DNA of 64,000 nt from Endomychus coccineus (lineage: Eukaryota; Arthropoda; Insecta; Coleoptera; Endomychidae): positions 37,354,581 through 37,418,580 of the forward strand of contig OY294071.1 of assembly GCA_958510875.1 (NCBI GenBank). Direction: 5' to 3'. The translations under genes and the position numbers were made by a program. Below the pieces are notes generated by a model. The model was not told where the DNA came from and did not search any database. It saw only the letters and a list, made by a program, of their open reading frames with translations. Shown here piece by piece: positions 36,604-46,583 of this stretch (its first letter is position 1; every line of letters starts with the position of its first letter).

Positions 36604-39600
36604 CTGACAAATTTATACCAATTTGCTTTCATGAATTATTGCAGAATAATTTTATGTAACGAGTTATTGTTTTGACAAATGTTTGCCAGAATACTACCCC
36701 AAATTTTATTAATTGTTCCAAGATTAGGAAATGCTTCATAAAGAGACCATTTACTTCTGAGAATTTCCAGTATATAAAAAAACAGAATTGATTTATGAAG
36801 GAAAATTCAAATCGATTTATTTTAATGGTAGTTTTATTTCTATTATCTATGATATTGCTGATTTATCCTCCTATTTTGATTAATTTTTTTAATTTTTCGA
36901 CTACACGAAAGAAAAACCTAGAATATTCGAAGAACAATGAGTGAGCCAGCGGTGGAACGTTGGGAGGGCAGATAGGAATTGGAATTATCCTTGAAAGTTT
37001 TCAGGTTATAGGCATAAGGAAATGCCTCACTACTATATAAAGATCAACCATCGAATATCCTACCTTCTGAACGGAATAAGATATCACGTTTCGATTTAGT
37101 TTAGTTGTTAAAATTAGTATATAACTAAATACGAACATCTTATACGGGAATCAACACCGTCTGCATAAACGTCATTTATCGATCTTCACAACTCCCGAAC
37201 GGAAAGAGACATCAACAGCTGTCCTCGCTAATCGATTTTGAATATTCAAACCTTCACGAAAAATAAAAATTCCAAATACGGGACGACTGTATAAAGGTTA
37301 ACTATCGAATTTCTTAACTTTTTCATCATATTTGAAGAAATTCATTAATGAAAAAAATATTTAACCTTTTCAGCCACTAAGTTTTTATAAATAGAGATCT
37401 CAATTTTCATTAATGTGTTTTAAAATGGATTTTTATTAAAAATTATAATTCATAAAAAGGATCTGTCACACGTTAATTATCAAAAATGTCCAGCCAGACA
37501 AGTTTTAATAGATAGGGGAAATCTCAAACTTCTAAAACAAAACCAAAAAGGTATTATGAAGTGTATTTTCATGAAAAAAATAGCTGTCAGATGTTAATTC
37601 ACAAGCATTGTTAGCCAAATGACAATTGTTTTCATAAATGATACATTGTTTACTATAATTTATCCCAATTATGTTTTGATGTGAATTATTTTTTTATCTT
37701 ATTTCATAAATTTATTGAAAATAAATAAATAAATAATGAATAAAATAAAATAATTATTAGTAGTGAAATCGAACTTTTAGTAGTCATTATGTTTAGAATG
37801 GATTTGGATTTAATGGCTGATTCTATTCAATGTCTCACTATTTGTATTCAGCTGAAGGTATCTATGAAGCGATAATATTGAAACAAGGTTGGTTGTAATC
37901 CACTTGGTATATTATTTCGAGACCACATACAGTTTAAGTTTGATTTATTTATGTGGATCTGTAATTGTTTATTGGTGGACGCATTATTTCCTCATTTATC
38001 CAACAGATTACACGTACATTATTATGAAAATATAAATTATAACACAAATATAGATAACCAACGCACATATTTGAGCAATCGGTTAATTCAATTTTAAGTG
38101 GTCTTACCTATGACCTGTATGATTCAACTCACGTGAAATCTATTGTTTGTGGGAACTTAAGGGTAAATTCTTCAGAAAACACGAAAACATATTAAGTCAA
38201 AATAATGGGAATTCGCTTGAACTATAACCAGAAATGAAAACGTATCACCATCCTCATCAAATGTTATTTGTTAGGGTCCACATGTCTGAATACCGTAATC
38301 TGGCTCATGTGACATTATATGAATGTGTATGCATTGCATGCGAGGAAATTGTACGTATCATTAGGCACGCCCTAATCAAATACGTCTATCATCAAATACA
38401 TGCCAATCATGAATAGCAATTTACTGGCAAAGCCATATAGCTAGGTATGTGACCCCCGTCGGGTTAAAAATGCCCTAATATCTCACTCTGCTCAAATTAC
38501 TTCAAATTATTTACTGCGTTTCATTTGCAGTTTTTCAGCAATTATTTTGATGACCCAATTCTTCCGAACAATTCTTTTTAATGCCCTTGCCCATATTCGG
38601 AGATATGCCTTTCAACAGCTGAACACAACAGGAAATTAAATTCTGTTCATTGATTCAGTTATTACTGATTCCTACGAGTAACATAAATATTCAAATAAAA
38701 CACAATTATGAAAAAATCCTAGTACGTCGTTCAGAAACATTTTTATTTTCTTAGGCTGACCAATTTCGCCTGCATCGCTCATATACAACTTCACTACCCA
38801 TGGACTACTACCAAAACACCAGAGGATTTGGATCCATGATCTTCTCGTTCTGCAAAGCAGTACTCACTTTTGATAATGAACTAACTTTTCTAGTCCATAT
38901 TTTCAAGATTCCGTTCTTAATCAAGTTCAATTATTACCAATCTATATTTTTCTTCATTATTGTAAATCATTTTCATCTAACTGAAGTATAATCGTTCAAA
39001 TTTTCTATTTCAATGTATTATCTGATTACAAAACTTAATTTAAATCATTATTGAACCTAGCTGTCAGCATTTTTCTTTTGGATCACAGGTTCACTGCCGT
39101 ATGAAATCTAAATCGCAAAAGTCAAGAATCAGTAAGAAATGAGTCTATATAAACAATCGACTGAGAAAAAAATGTATTCGAACATTTCTGAACACGTTCA
39201 CGTCTGAACACATCTTTCTGAATAATGTACCTAAGTAATGTTTTTCTTTTATATTCAATAGAGAATTAATTGATATACTATCAAATATTCACTCATTCCA
39301 CTCATATATTGAATTCTATTTGCTATACTTATTCTAATACTTTTATCTACATTAAACATTTATATCAAATTATTTATCATTATGTTTTATTCTATTTGTT
39401 ATTTTTAATAAATTTTACCAATGCTGCTTCTCTAAATCACATTTAACCAATCTCATACAAGGATCCTCAAGGATATGCCATGCTTTTCGCCTCCAAACTA
39501 ATCTTTATTTAAAATCATTCAACTCTATCAAAAAACTGGCGCATAGCAATATCAATACCATTGTCTCATCTGCGCTATAAATTTGAAATTGTAGGGAATT

Positions 39601-39859
39601 TAATACAACCACGGACTTGTGTTATATTGCTCTTTTATATGATCCCAACCTGAGTATAGAGCTCTGATCTGGAGTCTAATCTAACATGTGGACATTAACT
39701 ATTTAGATCTGTATATCGCCGCTTTACGAAGCAGGCCGTATTTTTGTCGGATGGTATTTATCCAATCCACGGTTGTGACCGATACCTACTTACAGTTAGT
39801 TTCAATTTACAAGCTCTCTATCTAAGACACCGAATACGATACATCATGTTCTTGTATGA
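36604..39859. other. AT-rich DNA, nothing recognised
   Basis: No motif-bearing frame, RNA gene or repeat end was identified on either strand. Confidence 0.5.
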
Positions 39860-40413
39860 GCTCTTTAATAATTTTTCGGATGCACCATCTCTTCATGGAT
39901 TAACGTCCTATTCCCAAGAGAAAAAATCTTGCTTCTGGATAGATTCCGCGTCACAATATCACGACGTGATGCCGATGTTTCGCCAATCATTACAGGTGGA
40001 ATCTTCAGGGCGGGCTTGAGGCTTGAACTGAAATTGATTGTACTGGTCTCTGTAGCCGTATTTATTGTAGGAAACATCCTTCACGACACACAGTTCACTG
40101 CCTTTCCGGTGGTTAACTCCATTCTGACACCTGACCCTGCCGTTGTGTGATCATGTGCGAAGTGGAATTTTCGAGGATTGGTTTCAAAATGTTGGGAAGA
40201 TCCCGGCATAGATTATTTGGATGTTTTAGGATTTCTATAGCTTCAAGGAATTTTCGCTGATAGAAGTATGCTCGGGCTAGGATTTTAGTATTTTCGATAA
40301 GGATTTGATAATTAGTGTCTAACTCGTGTTCTGAAATTGCAGATCTACTGGTGTTAAGAAGCCTTGTACAGCGCTCATGTTCTTTTACACGAGTAGCTAC
40401 TGTACTGTCTTAT
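39860..40413 (-). pseudogene. Penelope-like element 3' part, minus copy (GIY-YIG tail plus UTR)
   Basis: The minus strand from 40413 reads the end of a GIY-YIG domain (SRTVATRVKEH.. then ISEHELDTNYQILIENTKIL, RKFLEAIEILKHPNN) down to a stop near 40124, followed by a ~250-bp untranslated tail with a hammerhead-like motif. It is truncated at 40413, where it meets the plus copy head to head. The tail is closely related to 41000-41200. Confidence 0.75.
39971..40011 (-). ncRNA. Hammerhead-like motif in the minus Penelope copy
   Basis: Minus order: GCC, CTGAAGA (40002-40008), a stem region (TTCCACC...GATTGGC, weakened by mutation), GAAAC (39977-39981), ATC, GGC. The outer GCC/GGC pairs perfectly over 3 bp and the core bases CTGAAGA and GAAA are intact. 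The plus copy at 41105 has the better stem but a mutated GAAAC, so the consensus of the two would be a good motif. Confidence 0.45.
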
Positions 40414-40419
40414 TATCAA

Positions 40420-41248
40420 ATAATTTCCCTCATTACAACCTTCAAAAAGTCAAGGAAATACACTTCGCCTAAAATTTCAAATCATCCTGATCCACAAACC
40501 CCCCTCCTACTTTATCCACTGCCTATCTTCCATATATTGAAAATATAACAGATAAAATTTCCAAAATTCTTAAAAAAACATAATATTCCTACTCTGTTTT
40601 CCACACTTCCAAAACTATCTCAATTTTACCCTATCAAAGATCCCCTTCCTCCTTTTCACTTAGAAGGTGTTTATATGATTCCCTGTTCTTGCGGTAAAGT
40701 TTACATTGGTGAAACAAGTCGTACAGTAGGTACTCATGTGAAAGAGCGCTGTACAAGGCTTCGTGACACCAGTATATCTGCACTTGCGAAACTCAAGCTT
40801 GACACTAATCATCAAATCCTTTTCGAAAATACTAAAAGCCCGCAGTGAAAAATCCTTGAAGCTATAGAAATTCTAAGACATCCAAATAATCTAAGCCGTG
40901 ATTCAGGATATTACCTTCCCAACATTTGAACATCCATCCTCGAAAATCCCACTTCACACATGATCACACAACGGCAGGGTCAGGTGTCAGATCGGAGTTA
41001 ATCACTGGAATAAAGGCAGTGAACTGTGTAGCGTTATTATCCCTACAATAAATACGGCTACATAAAGCAGTAGAATCAGCTTCAGATCAAACCTCGAGAC
41101 TGTCCTGAAGATGCCACCTGTAATGGTGGGCGTTACGTCGGCATCAAGTTGTGATATTGTGACGCGGAATCCATCCGGAAGCCAAGATTTGTCTTTATGT
41201 ATTTGGGTTCTGCCAGTTGGGAAATGAAGTATTATTATTATTATTATT
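40420..41248 (+). pseudogene. Penelope-like element 3' part, plus copy with GIY-YIG domain
   Basis: The plus strand reads SKILKKHN, STLPKLSQFYPIKDPLPPFH, then LEGVYMIPCSCGKVYIGETS, a GIY-YIG nuclease core (VYMIPC..C..VYIGET) at about 40660-40730, then VKERC, LKLDTNHQILFENTKSP, ILEAIEI..HPNN. Frameshifts and stops break it. GIY-YIG nucleases nick the target for reverse transcription in Penelope-like elements. The untranslated tail carries a degraded hammerhead motif and ends at a (TAT)n microsatellite at 41230. It abuts the minus copy (39860-40413), giving a head-to-head pair. Confidence 0.8.
41102..41142 (+). ncRNA. Degraded hammerhead-like motif in the plus Penelope copy
   Basis: CTGAAGA (41105-41111) is followed by a good stem (GCCACC/GGTGGGC with a TGTAAT loop), but the next block reads GTTAC where GAAAC is expected, which would abolish cleavage. 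The following GTCGGCATC matches the sister copy. Confidence 0.4.
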
Positions 41249-42381
41249 TTCACTATTAGCTCAGTCATATTTAAAACATTTGTTGTGGCTATTTGTAAAT
41301 AGAGTAGAAACATGCATGCCATCATAAGCTGATTCAGGTGGTTCCATTAAAGTGATGTTACTGATTGATGACATGGCGAATTTATCCCTTTCACAATTCT
41401 GTTTCAAAATTTCATCGGTAATTTCTGTACAGGTGCTATTAATTCATTATCTGATTATATCGCTTTTTGATCATTAATAATTGAGATTAAATCTATTTAC
41501 ACATTTGTTTGTAACGAGGTTTGAAAAAGCGTCCGCTTATTCACTACGTTCAATAGAAGTTTATCTCTAAATAGATTCATTAATGTTGTATAGAATTATT
41601 TATCATATTATCAATGAATTTGGTAATTTGTTAGCTGTTATTCAGATATAACCTACGATTTAAAAAAAATGTAAATCATTCTTTGAATTTAGGGGTATGC
41701 ATAATTGATTGGTTCACACAATGATCTTTGTATTGTTGATTTAGAAATGTTTAATAAAAGTGCTCCTTGATAATATTTATGACTCAAACTGTCCTAACAT
41801 TTGCGTATTGTGCTAAAATATAAAAATTATATTTAGTTTTGCTTGTCTATGAATGGTTTTCTCTTATATGCGAGACCCATTGTCGTGCACGTCGAAACAC
41901 AGGTCAGTCATCCTACCATTACGTAAAGCAGAGAAGCAGTGTTATAAAAGAGTTGTGTGTGAAGATGGGGTAAAACTGGACAGCCGCAATGATGGATGAT
42001 GCTGTCATCTATAGATAGAAGTAGCAAATTGTGTAGTATATGCAATCGTGACCGGGATATACTGCTTGTTAATGTTTTTGATAGAATTCGCTCAGTTATC
42101 AATCTTCTGGAACGTTCGTTTTCACTTGTCGGATACTAGATTGAAATATTATACAGATCATGTTTTTCGATCCTTCTACTTTATTTACTTATTTATCATC
42201 ACACCAGATTAAGTCAATCATCCAATTACATGATATTATGAAATAAATATAGTTCCAAAATATCATTCATTGATCATTTGTTGTGTAAGAAAAGTTTTTA
42301 GTTAAATTCATAAATTTGATTTTGCTCCTCACTTTTAGTATGTACAGTCATTGTTATCAACAATTCTGGTCCTATTCTTTT
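41249..42381. other. AT-rich DNA, nothing recognised
   Basis: No gene or repeat boundary was recognised. Confidence 0.5.
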
Positions 42382-42620
42382 CAAATTTGGTATGTGGGAA
42401 TTTTAGGGGTCAGAGATCATGATTTGGTAGTCAAAATTCAAAAATTCAGGATGGCGGACGAGTCTTGTGATTACGTTTCGTTTTTTTCAAATTTGGTATG
42501 TGGGAGTTTTTAGTCAATATTCAAAAATTCAATATGTTGGCTAAGATGACGGCCGAGTTTTGTAGTTATACGATTTTATTCAAATTTGGTATGTGGGATT
42601 TTTGGAGTGGGAGATCATGA
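42382..42620 (+). repeat. Minisatellite-like repeat, ~100-bp units
   Basis: CAAATTTGGTATGTGGGA recurs at 42382, 42488 and 42581. After each comes a related block with GTCAAAATTCAAAAATTCA or GGGAGATCATGATTT. Unit lengths are about 106 and 93 bp. It directly precedes the RNase H-type non-LTR remnant. Confidence 0.8.
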
Positions 42621-42639
42621 TTTTTTATCGATACGAAGA

Positions 42640-43190
42640 AGATTGGAGACAGGGGAAGTTCACCTTGTTAGGAAAGAAGCAATATGTTGATATATCGATG
42701 GATAAAGAAAAAGAATAGAAGAAGGTACGGGCTCGAAGTCTTTGATCCAAAAACCAAGTACTCGGAACCTATTGGTAAATATGCCAGTACCCATCAAGCG
42801 GAATTTCATGCCATTGAGAGATGTGTATAACTCAATCAGGAGCTCTCAGTCGTAACCTAAGAACCATAACAGGACTCATGCGAAACAATGCATATTCAAC
42901 GGTCATATTAGAAAAATTGATTGGTGAATGATTAAACTTGTTCATTCTGCAAGGACACATCGGTACATGCGCTCACTGACTGCGGAGTCACATTTTTCCG
43001 CAGTCAGGGAGCAGAGACTTCGGGACATACATCATATAGTAATTAACACCATTAAAGACAAGAAAAGTATTGGTCTAAAGGATCTAAAGTTCACCGGCAT
43101 ACTAATATGAAACATTACCGAGAAGAGAATTTAATAGTATTTTAAGGACGCGATAGGAACAACCCAATTATAATCTAATCTAATTCAGAA
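42640..43190 (+). pseudogene. Non-LTR element RNase H and C-terminal finger remnant
   Basis: The plus strand reads GLEVFDPKTKYSEPIGKYAS followed by THQAEFHAIERC, which is the start of the RNase H domain found at the end of R1/LOA/I-type ORF2 (G.GV..P....E..G....FQAE..AI). Next come LSRNLRTITGLM and a piece of the C..C....H cysteine-histidine segment near 42940-42990, with frameshifts. The end near 43185 carries TAATCTAATCTAATT, a likely 3' tail. Dead copy; RT is absent. Confidence 0.65.
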
Positions 43191-43212
43191 ACAAAATCGT
43201 GTCTATCTTAAC

Positions 43213-43514
43213 AGTGGAGTCATTCTACGGAAAAATGAGGCGAGGTTCGTAAAAATTTGATAGAGGTTGGGGAGGTGGAAAAGTTTCTTGTGATAAGAGT
43301 GATATTCCAGAATTTCTACAAGAAATATTTGGTGGAACCATCCCAAAAATCCCAAAAACTGGTTTCTGGGCCTTTATTTAGGTCAGTTTTGAAGTTTTAA
43401 TTTTTTTCAACCCCTCAGACTTGTGACTGAGGTTTGGGAGTTGGACCCTTTTATTGTCCATGTGCAAGGAAGCTTTGGTCAAAATTTGGAGTGTTTGCAA
43501 TCATTACTTCAGAG

Positions 43515-43517
<3 letters not shown>
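43213..43517 (+). repeat. Left arm of a ~305-bp inverted repeat enclosing a 6.2-kb block
   Basis: The segment is the inverse of 49764-50074 with scattered differences; AGTGGAGTCATTCTACGG marks the outer edge on both sides and both inner edges meet a (TA)n tract. Its class is unknown. A short peptide-like reading (TEVWELDPFIVHVQGSFGQN) has no known relative. Confidence 0.85.

Positions 43518-43603
<86 letters not shown>
43518..43603. repeat. (TA)n microsatellite, ~42 units
   Basis: Pure TA dinucleotides between the inverted-repeat arm and tRNA-like repeat copy A. Confidence 0.97.
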
Positions 43604-43608
<5 letters not shown>

Positions 43609-44042
43609 GAGATATAGAATTAAATTTTCTTAATTATGAAATAACTTAGATAATTTAACATAGGATTATAAAGATGAATAAACGTAAAAGATTGAACCAT
43701 AGGCGGGATTCGAACCCACATTTCTGGATTTCTAGTCCAGGGTGTTTACCAATTACACCACTTCGGTCCTATTAGATTTTTATATTTTTGTAAATATAAA
43801 CCTCTGAAAGGATAGTAGATCATTGATGAACACAATGCGATTCGATGCCCTACCATAGATCAACTATTCACGCATATTCATCTAAAGTTCAGTCGTTTTT
43901 TGAAGTAAGGATTGTAGGTTAGTACTGCTATGGTTGGCAGTTACTTGACAGTTCTTATTCAAATGACAGCATCCCTGGTTCTTATATATTTCAATAGAAC
44001 TGACTGAGAATTGTTCTGGTTAATTATAAACAAGTTTCTTTG
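43604..44042 (-). repeat. tRNA-like repeat, copy A
   Basis: Order of blocks on the plus strand: AAGAGATATAGAATTAAA, the tRNA-like segment (minus strand), AAACCTCTGAAAGGATAGTA, TCTAAAGTTCAGTCG, ATGACAGCATCC, AATAGAACTGAC, AACAAGTTTCTTTG. It starts at a TA tract. A 49-bp piece (43880-43928) is repeated in inverse at 44042-44090, forming a hairpin that ends in the next TA tract. Confidence 0.8.
43696..43767 (-). tRNA. tRNA-like structure inside repeat copy A
   Basis: The 72-base minus-strand segment folds as a cloverleaf: acceptor ACCGAAG/CTATGGT (one mismatch), D arm GTGT..ACAC with the A box TGGTGTAATTGG, anticodon arm CTGGA-CTAGAAA-TCCAG, T arm GTGGG-TTCGAAT-CCCGC with the B box. The formal anticodon is AGA (Ser), but there is no long variable arm and the body looks like tRNA-Gln. 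It is followed by TCA, not CCA. Most likely a Pol III promoter module of a SINE-like repeat; a functional tRNA is unlikely. Confidence 0.6.
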
Positions 44043-44086
44043 CAGTACTAACCTACAATCCTTACTTCAAAAAACGACTGAACTTT

Positions 44087-44089
<3 letters not shown>

Positions 44090-44138
<49 letters not shown>
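44090..44138. repeat. (TA)n microsatellite
   Basis: TA tract between the hairpin of copy A and the 44.14-44.34 kb ribozyme-bearing hairpin. Confidence 0.97.
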
Positions 44139-44141
<3 letters not shown>

Positions 44142-44365
44142 GAACTGGATTCTCGGGTATTGATCCGCGTTGTGTGGTTTCGGTCCTCAAAAGGACCGAG
44201 TTCGCCTAGATTTTCCAGACTCTACGGTCGAATCACCTGAAGATGGCAAATGCGACTTTGCCGAAACGTCGTGAAATTGGTCCTTTTGAGGACCGAAACC
44301 ACACAACGCGGATCAATACCCGAGAATCCAGTTCTACACATTACGTCCGCGAGAACCTAAGAAGA

Positions 44366-44369
<4 letters not shown>
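44139..44369 (+). mobile_element. Penelope-type 3'-end hairpin with hammerhead motif between its arms
   Basis: Perfect 59-bp inverse arms (44139-44197 and 44279-44337) flank an 81-base centre that holds a complete hammerhead-like core. After the right arm comes GCGAGAACCTAAGAAG and then (TA)n. The right-hand part (core, ~100-base tail, TA tract) has the layout of the intact Penelope end at 49588-49695. The left arm is the inverse of the tail alone. Both TA tracts are immediately adjacent. No coding part. Confidence 0.7.
44233..44274 (+). ncRNA. Hammerhead ribozyme-like motif
   Basis: TCAC (outer stem), CTGAAGA (44237-44243), one extra T, stem GGCAAA/TTTGCC with a TGCGAC loop, GAAAC (44263-44267), GTC, GTGA (outer stem). 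The outer stem TCAC/GTGA and the 6-bp second stem are perfect; the predicted cleavage follows GTC at 44270. All core bases of the hammerhead consensus are present. The extra base between CTGAAGA and the stem departs from the textbook form. Confidence 0.6.

Positions 44370-44422
<53 letters not shown>
44370..44422. repeat. (TA)n microsatellite
   Basis: TA tract at the 3' edge of the ribozyme-bearing hairpin, ending in GCGCGCGC. Confidence 0.97.
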
Positions 44423-44427
<5 letters not shown>

Positions 44428-44706
44428 CGCAGATTTCCCACGTTTATTGTATTATTAATATTGTTCTTAGAGTATAGATATGGCTTTTTTTGCATATCTA
44501 TGTGAGAAAACATATACATTATTTATTTGAGGTCCGCTTGTGACATAGTGACATTTTTTTTACTACACATATTAATTATTATAGAATATATAGGTATATA
44601 CAACATCACCTGCGCTTTTTCTAATTCAAAACGCGACAAAATGTTACTTCTGATGATGTGGACCACGCCTACCAATATTATGAGATAAAAATTATTTTTA
44701 TAAAAC

Positions 44707-44780
44707 AATGACAGGTAAAAATATTGTGTATCTTATGATGTTTTTTTTTTCTGTATTCTTCTATGTTTCAAGAGGATGTC

Positions 44781-44832
<52 letters not shown>

Positions 44833-45232
44833 AAGTTTAAAGTTTCTTTGCCTAATTGGCCACTATCGTGTATGTAACTTAAGAGATATAGAATTAAATT
44901 TTCTGAATTATGAAGATAACTTAGATAATTTAACATAGGATTATAAAGATGAATAAACGTAAAAGATTGTGGGTTCGAATCCCGCCTATGGTTCAATCTT
45001 TTACGTTTATTCATCTTTATAATCCTATGTTAAATTATCTAAGTTATCTTCATAATTCAGAAAATTTAATTCTATATCTCTTAAGTTATATATATATATA
45101 TATATATATCGGACATCCTCTTGAAACATAGAAGAAATATATATATATATATATATCGGACATCCTCTTGAAACATAGAAGAATACAGAAAAAAAAAACA
45201 TCATAAGATACACAATATTTTTACCTGTCATT
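44707..45232. repeat. 526-bp nested palindrome with tRNA-like repeat copy C
   Basis: Outer arms 44707-44783 and about 45152-45232 are inverse copies (GATGTCC.. ends next to TA tracts); inner arms about 44876-44970 and 44993-45087 are inverse copies of the AAGAGATATAGAATTAAATT part of the tRNA-like repeat. The centre (44971-44992) keeps only the T-arm end GGGTTCGAATCCCGCC of the tRNA-like segment. A further short copy of ATCGGACATCCTCTTGAAAC lies at 45108-45137. The palindrome is interrupted by (TA)n on each side (44784-44829 and 45088-45110). It looks like a copy joined to its own inverse inside TA repeats. Confidence 0.8.
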
Positions 45233-45277
45233 ATAATAATATAATAAGATTCTTGACCCAGTATGAATAATATAAAA

Positions 45278-45470
45278 AATTCTCGGGAATTAGGTCACAT
45301 CAATGGTCTCACGACCATCATCAGAAGACTTATTTTGTTAACCCCTTTTTAACAAAATAAGTCTTCTGATGATGGTCGTGAGACCGAAACGTACGTAAAG
45401 ACGAACATTTATAACAGAGTGTTAATGTGACCTAATTCCCGAGAATTTTATAGATATTATATATATATAT
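45278..45470 (+). mobile_element. Penelope-type 3'-end hairpin, family 2, with hammerhead motif
   Basis: Two inverse block pairs: 45278-45300 with 45425-45447 (23 bp, perfect) and 45305-45340 with 45350-45385 (36 bp, perfect). On the right the two blocks are separated by 39 bases (45386-45424) holding GAAAC and the predicted cleavage site; on the left only 4 bases (CAAT) separate them. So only the plus strand carries a whole ribozyme core. The end runs into (TA)n at 45460. A diverged relative is at 13258-13380. Confidence 0.75.
45361..45402 (+). ncRNA. Hammerhead ribozyme-like motif, best-formed copy
   Basis: GTCTT (outer stem), CTGATGA (45366-45372), one extra T, stem GGTC/GACC with a GTGA (GNRA) loop, GAAAC (45386-45390), GTAC loop closed by AC/GT, GTA triplet, AAGAC (outer stem). 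The outer stem GTCTT/AAGAC is perfect over 5 bp. Cleavage is predicted after GTA at 45397. Core and stems are all intact, so this is a prime candidate for activity despite the extra T before the second stem. Confidence 0.65.
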
Positions 45471-45762
45471 ATATATGCCGTAAATGGGCTGATCTTATAA
45501 AACAAGTTATACCACGTCAAATAACCTTCAATTTGAGCCCAAAAAGAGTACTCTGCGATTTGTTTGCCGTAATGGGGGGCATCTTCAAAATTTGGGCCAA
45601 ATCTCCCAAATTTGTATTTCTATCAAAACTATTGGATATTTTAACTTCATCTTTGAATCAGTCATTACGGTCACCATGATCTACTTTGACACCAAATTTC
45701 ATCCAATTTGGTGAAGATTTGATCAAAATAGCCCAATTTTAATTTTTACCCCGAAAAACGTG
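45460..45762. other. Unclassified segment between TA tracts
   Basis: About 285 bp of non-repetitive sequence lies between a TA tract at 45460 and another at 45763. It is less AT-rich than its surroundings and has no motif. It could be another insertion into TA repeats. Confidence 0.35.
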
Positions 45763-45816
45763 TATATATATATATATATATATATAAATATATAAATATA
45801 TATATATATAAATATA
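45763..45816. repeat. (TA)n-rich tract at the 5' edge of the Penelope-like element
   Basis: TA dinucleotides with interspersed AAATA. The element starts directly after it. Confidence 0.95.
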
Positions 45817-46535
45817 CAAAACTGCGTAAACGATAAGACCGATATGAATAATCTTTCGCAAATATATAATATAATTCTTTAAAGTAACTAAATTGAAATA
45901 GTCCAGTCAAACAGACATATGATACAAGAGCCACATGTTAGCAATTAAATTTTAATGCAAACAGGCAGTGATATCTAACAAGTGTAACAAACGGTCAACC
46001 AGCAGGGTATCTTACCCTTACATTCAGAACAAAAACCCATTCTGCAAACTGTGTTCAGTCTGAATTTCAAAGCCATGATGAGTGTGTGCTTCCGTAAAAT
46101 CAACTCACGTAAGTAAATTAAACATACTAGTCACCAATATCAGAAAGATCTCAAACCCCAACATACGCAAACGAAATCTGTTGGTATTCTATCACGTAAT
46201 AAGTATATTCAAAATTCAAATAATTCATGAAAAATTAATTTATTTTGTACATAATCACCGAACTAAGTTAGTTATTATGTTATTATACACATAAATTTTA
46301 AATATGAAACTAAAGTCAATGCTCATAACAAACTGAAAAACTTTGTCATAAATACAGATTGTGCATACAGCTAATTAATATAAAAATATTTTGTTAAATT
46401 TCAGTTCATAATGTAAACAATGAATAAATTCCTGAAGAAGGCGAAAGCCGAAACGCGTCGAATGAAAAGATTGTTTCATTGAGATAATTCATTTAAAATT
46501 GCTGAAAAACCTAAGAGAACCCACAACTTACTTTA
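45817..46535 (+). repeat. Left pseudo-LTR of the Penelope-like element
   Basis: Direct repeat of 48977-49695 with the same length and one visible base difference. It includes the last ~20 codons of the element protein, the 3' untranslated part and the ribozyme motif. A 70-codon frame (46082-46294) is present in both copies but has no independent support. Confidence 0.95.
46428..46463 (+). ncRNA. Hammerhead ribozyme-like motif, left pseudo-LTR
   Basis: ATTC (outer stem), CTGAAGA (46432-46438), one extra A, stem GGC/GCC with a GAAA loop, GAAAC (46450-46454), GCGTC, GAAT (outer stem). ATTC/GAAT pairs over 4 bp and cleavage would follow GTC at 46459. Hammerhead motifs in terminal repeats of Penelope-like elements are known; short stems are common there and can act as dimers. 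Confidence 0.65.
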
Positions 46536-46583
46536 GATAAACCAGCAAAAAAAAACCACAGCGAATTTATAGAAACTTCCCAG

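Noticed and set aside
43696..43767. Functional tRNA-Ser(AGA)
   Set aside because: No long variable arm, acceptor mismatch, embedded in a dispersed repeat and present in diverged copies; treated as a tRNA-derived promoter.
43423..45934. Frames with long Ile-Tyr runs as proteins
   Set aside because: They are translations of (TA)n microsatellites.
46082..46294. 70-codon frame repeated at 49242-49454 as an element ORF
   Set aside because: It is present twice only because it lies in the pseudo-LTR; no motif and it overlaps the untranslated end.
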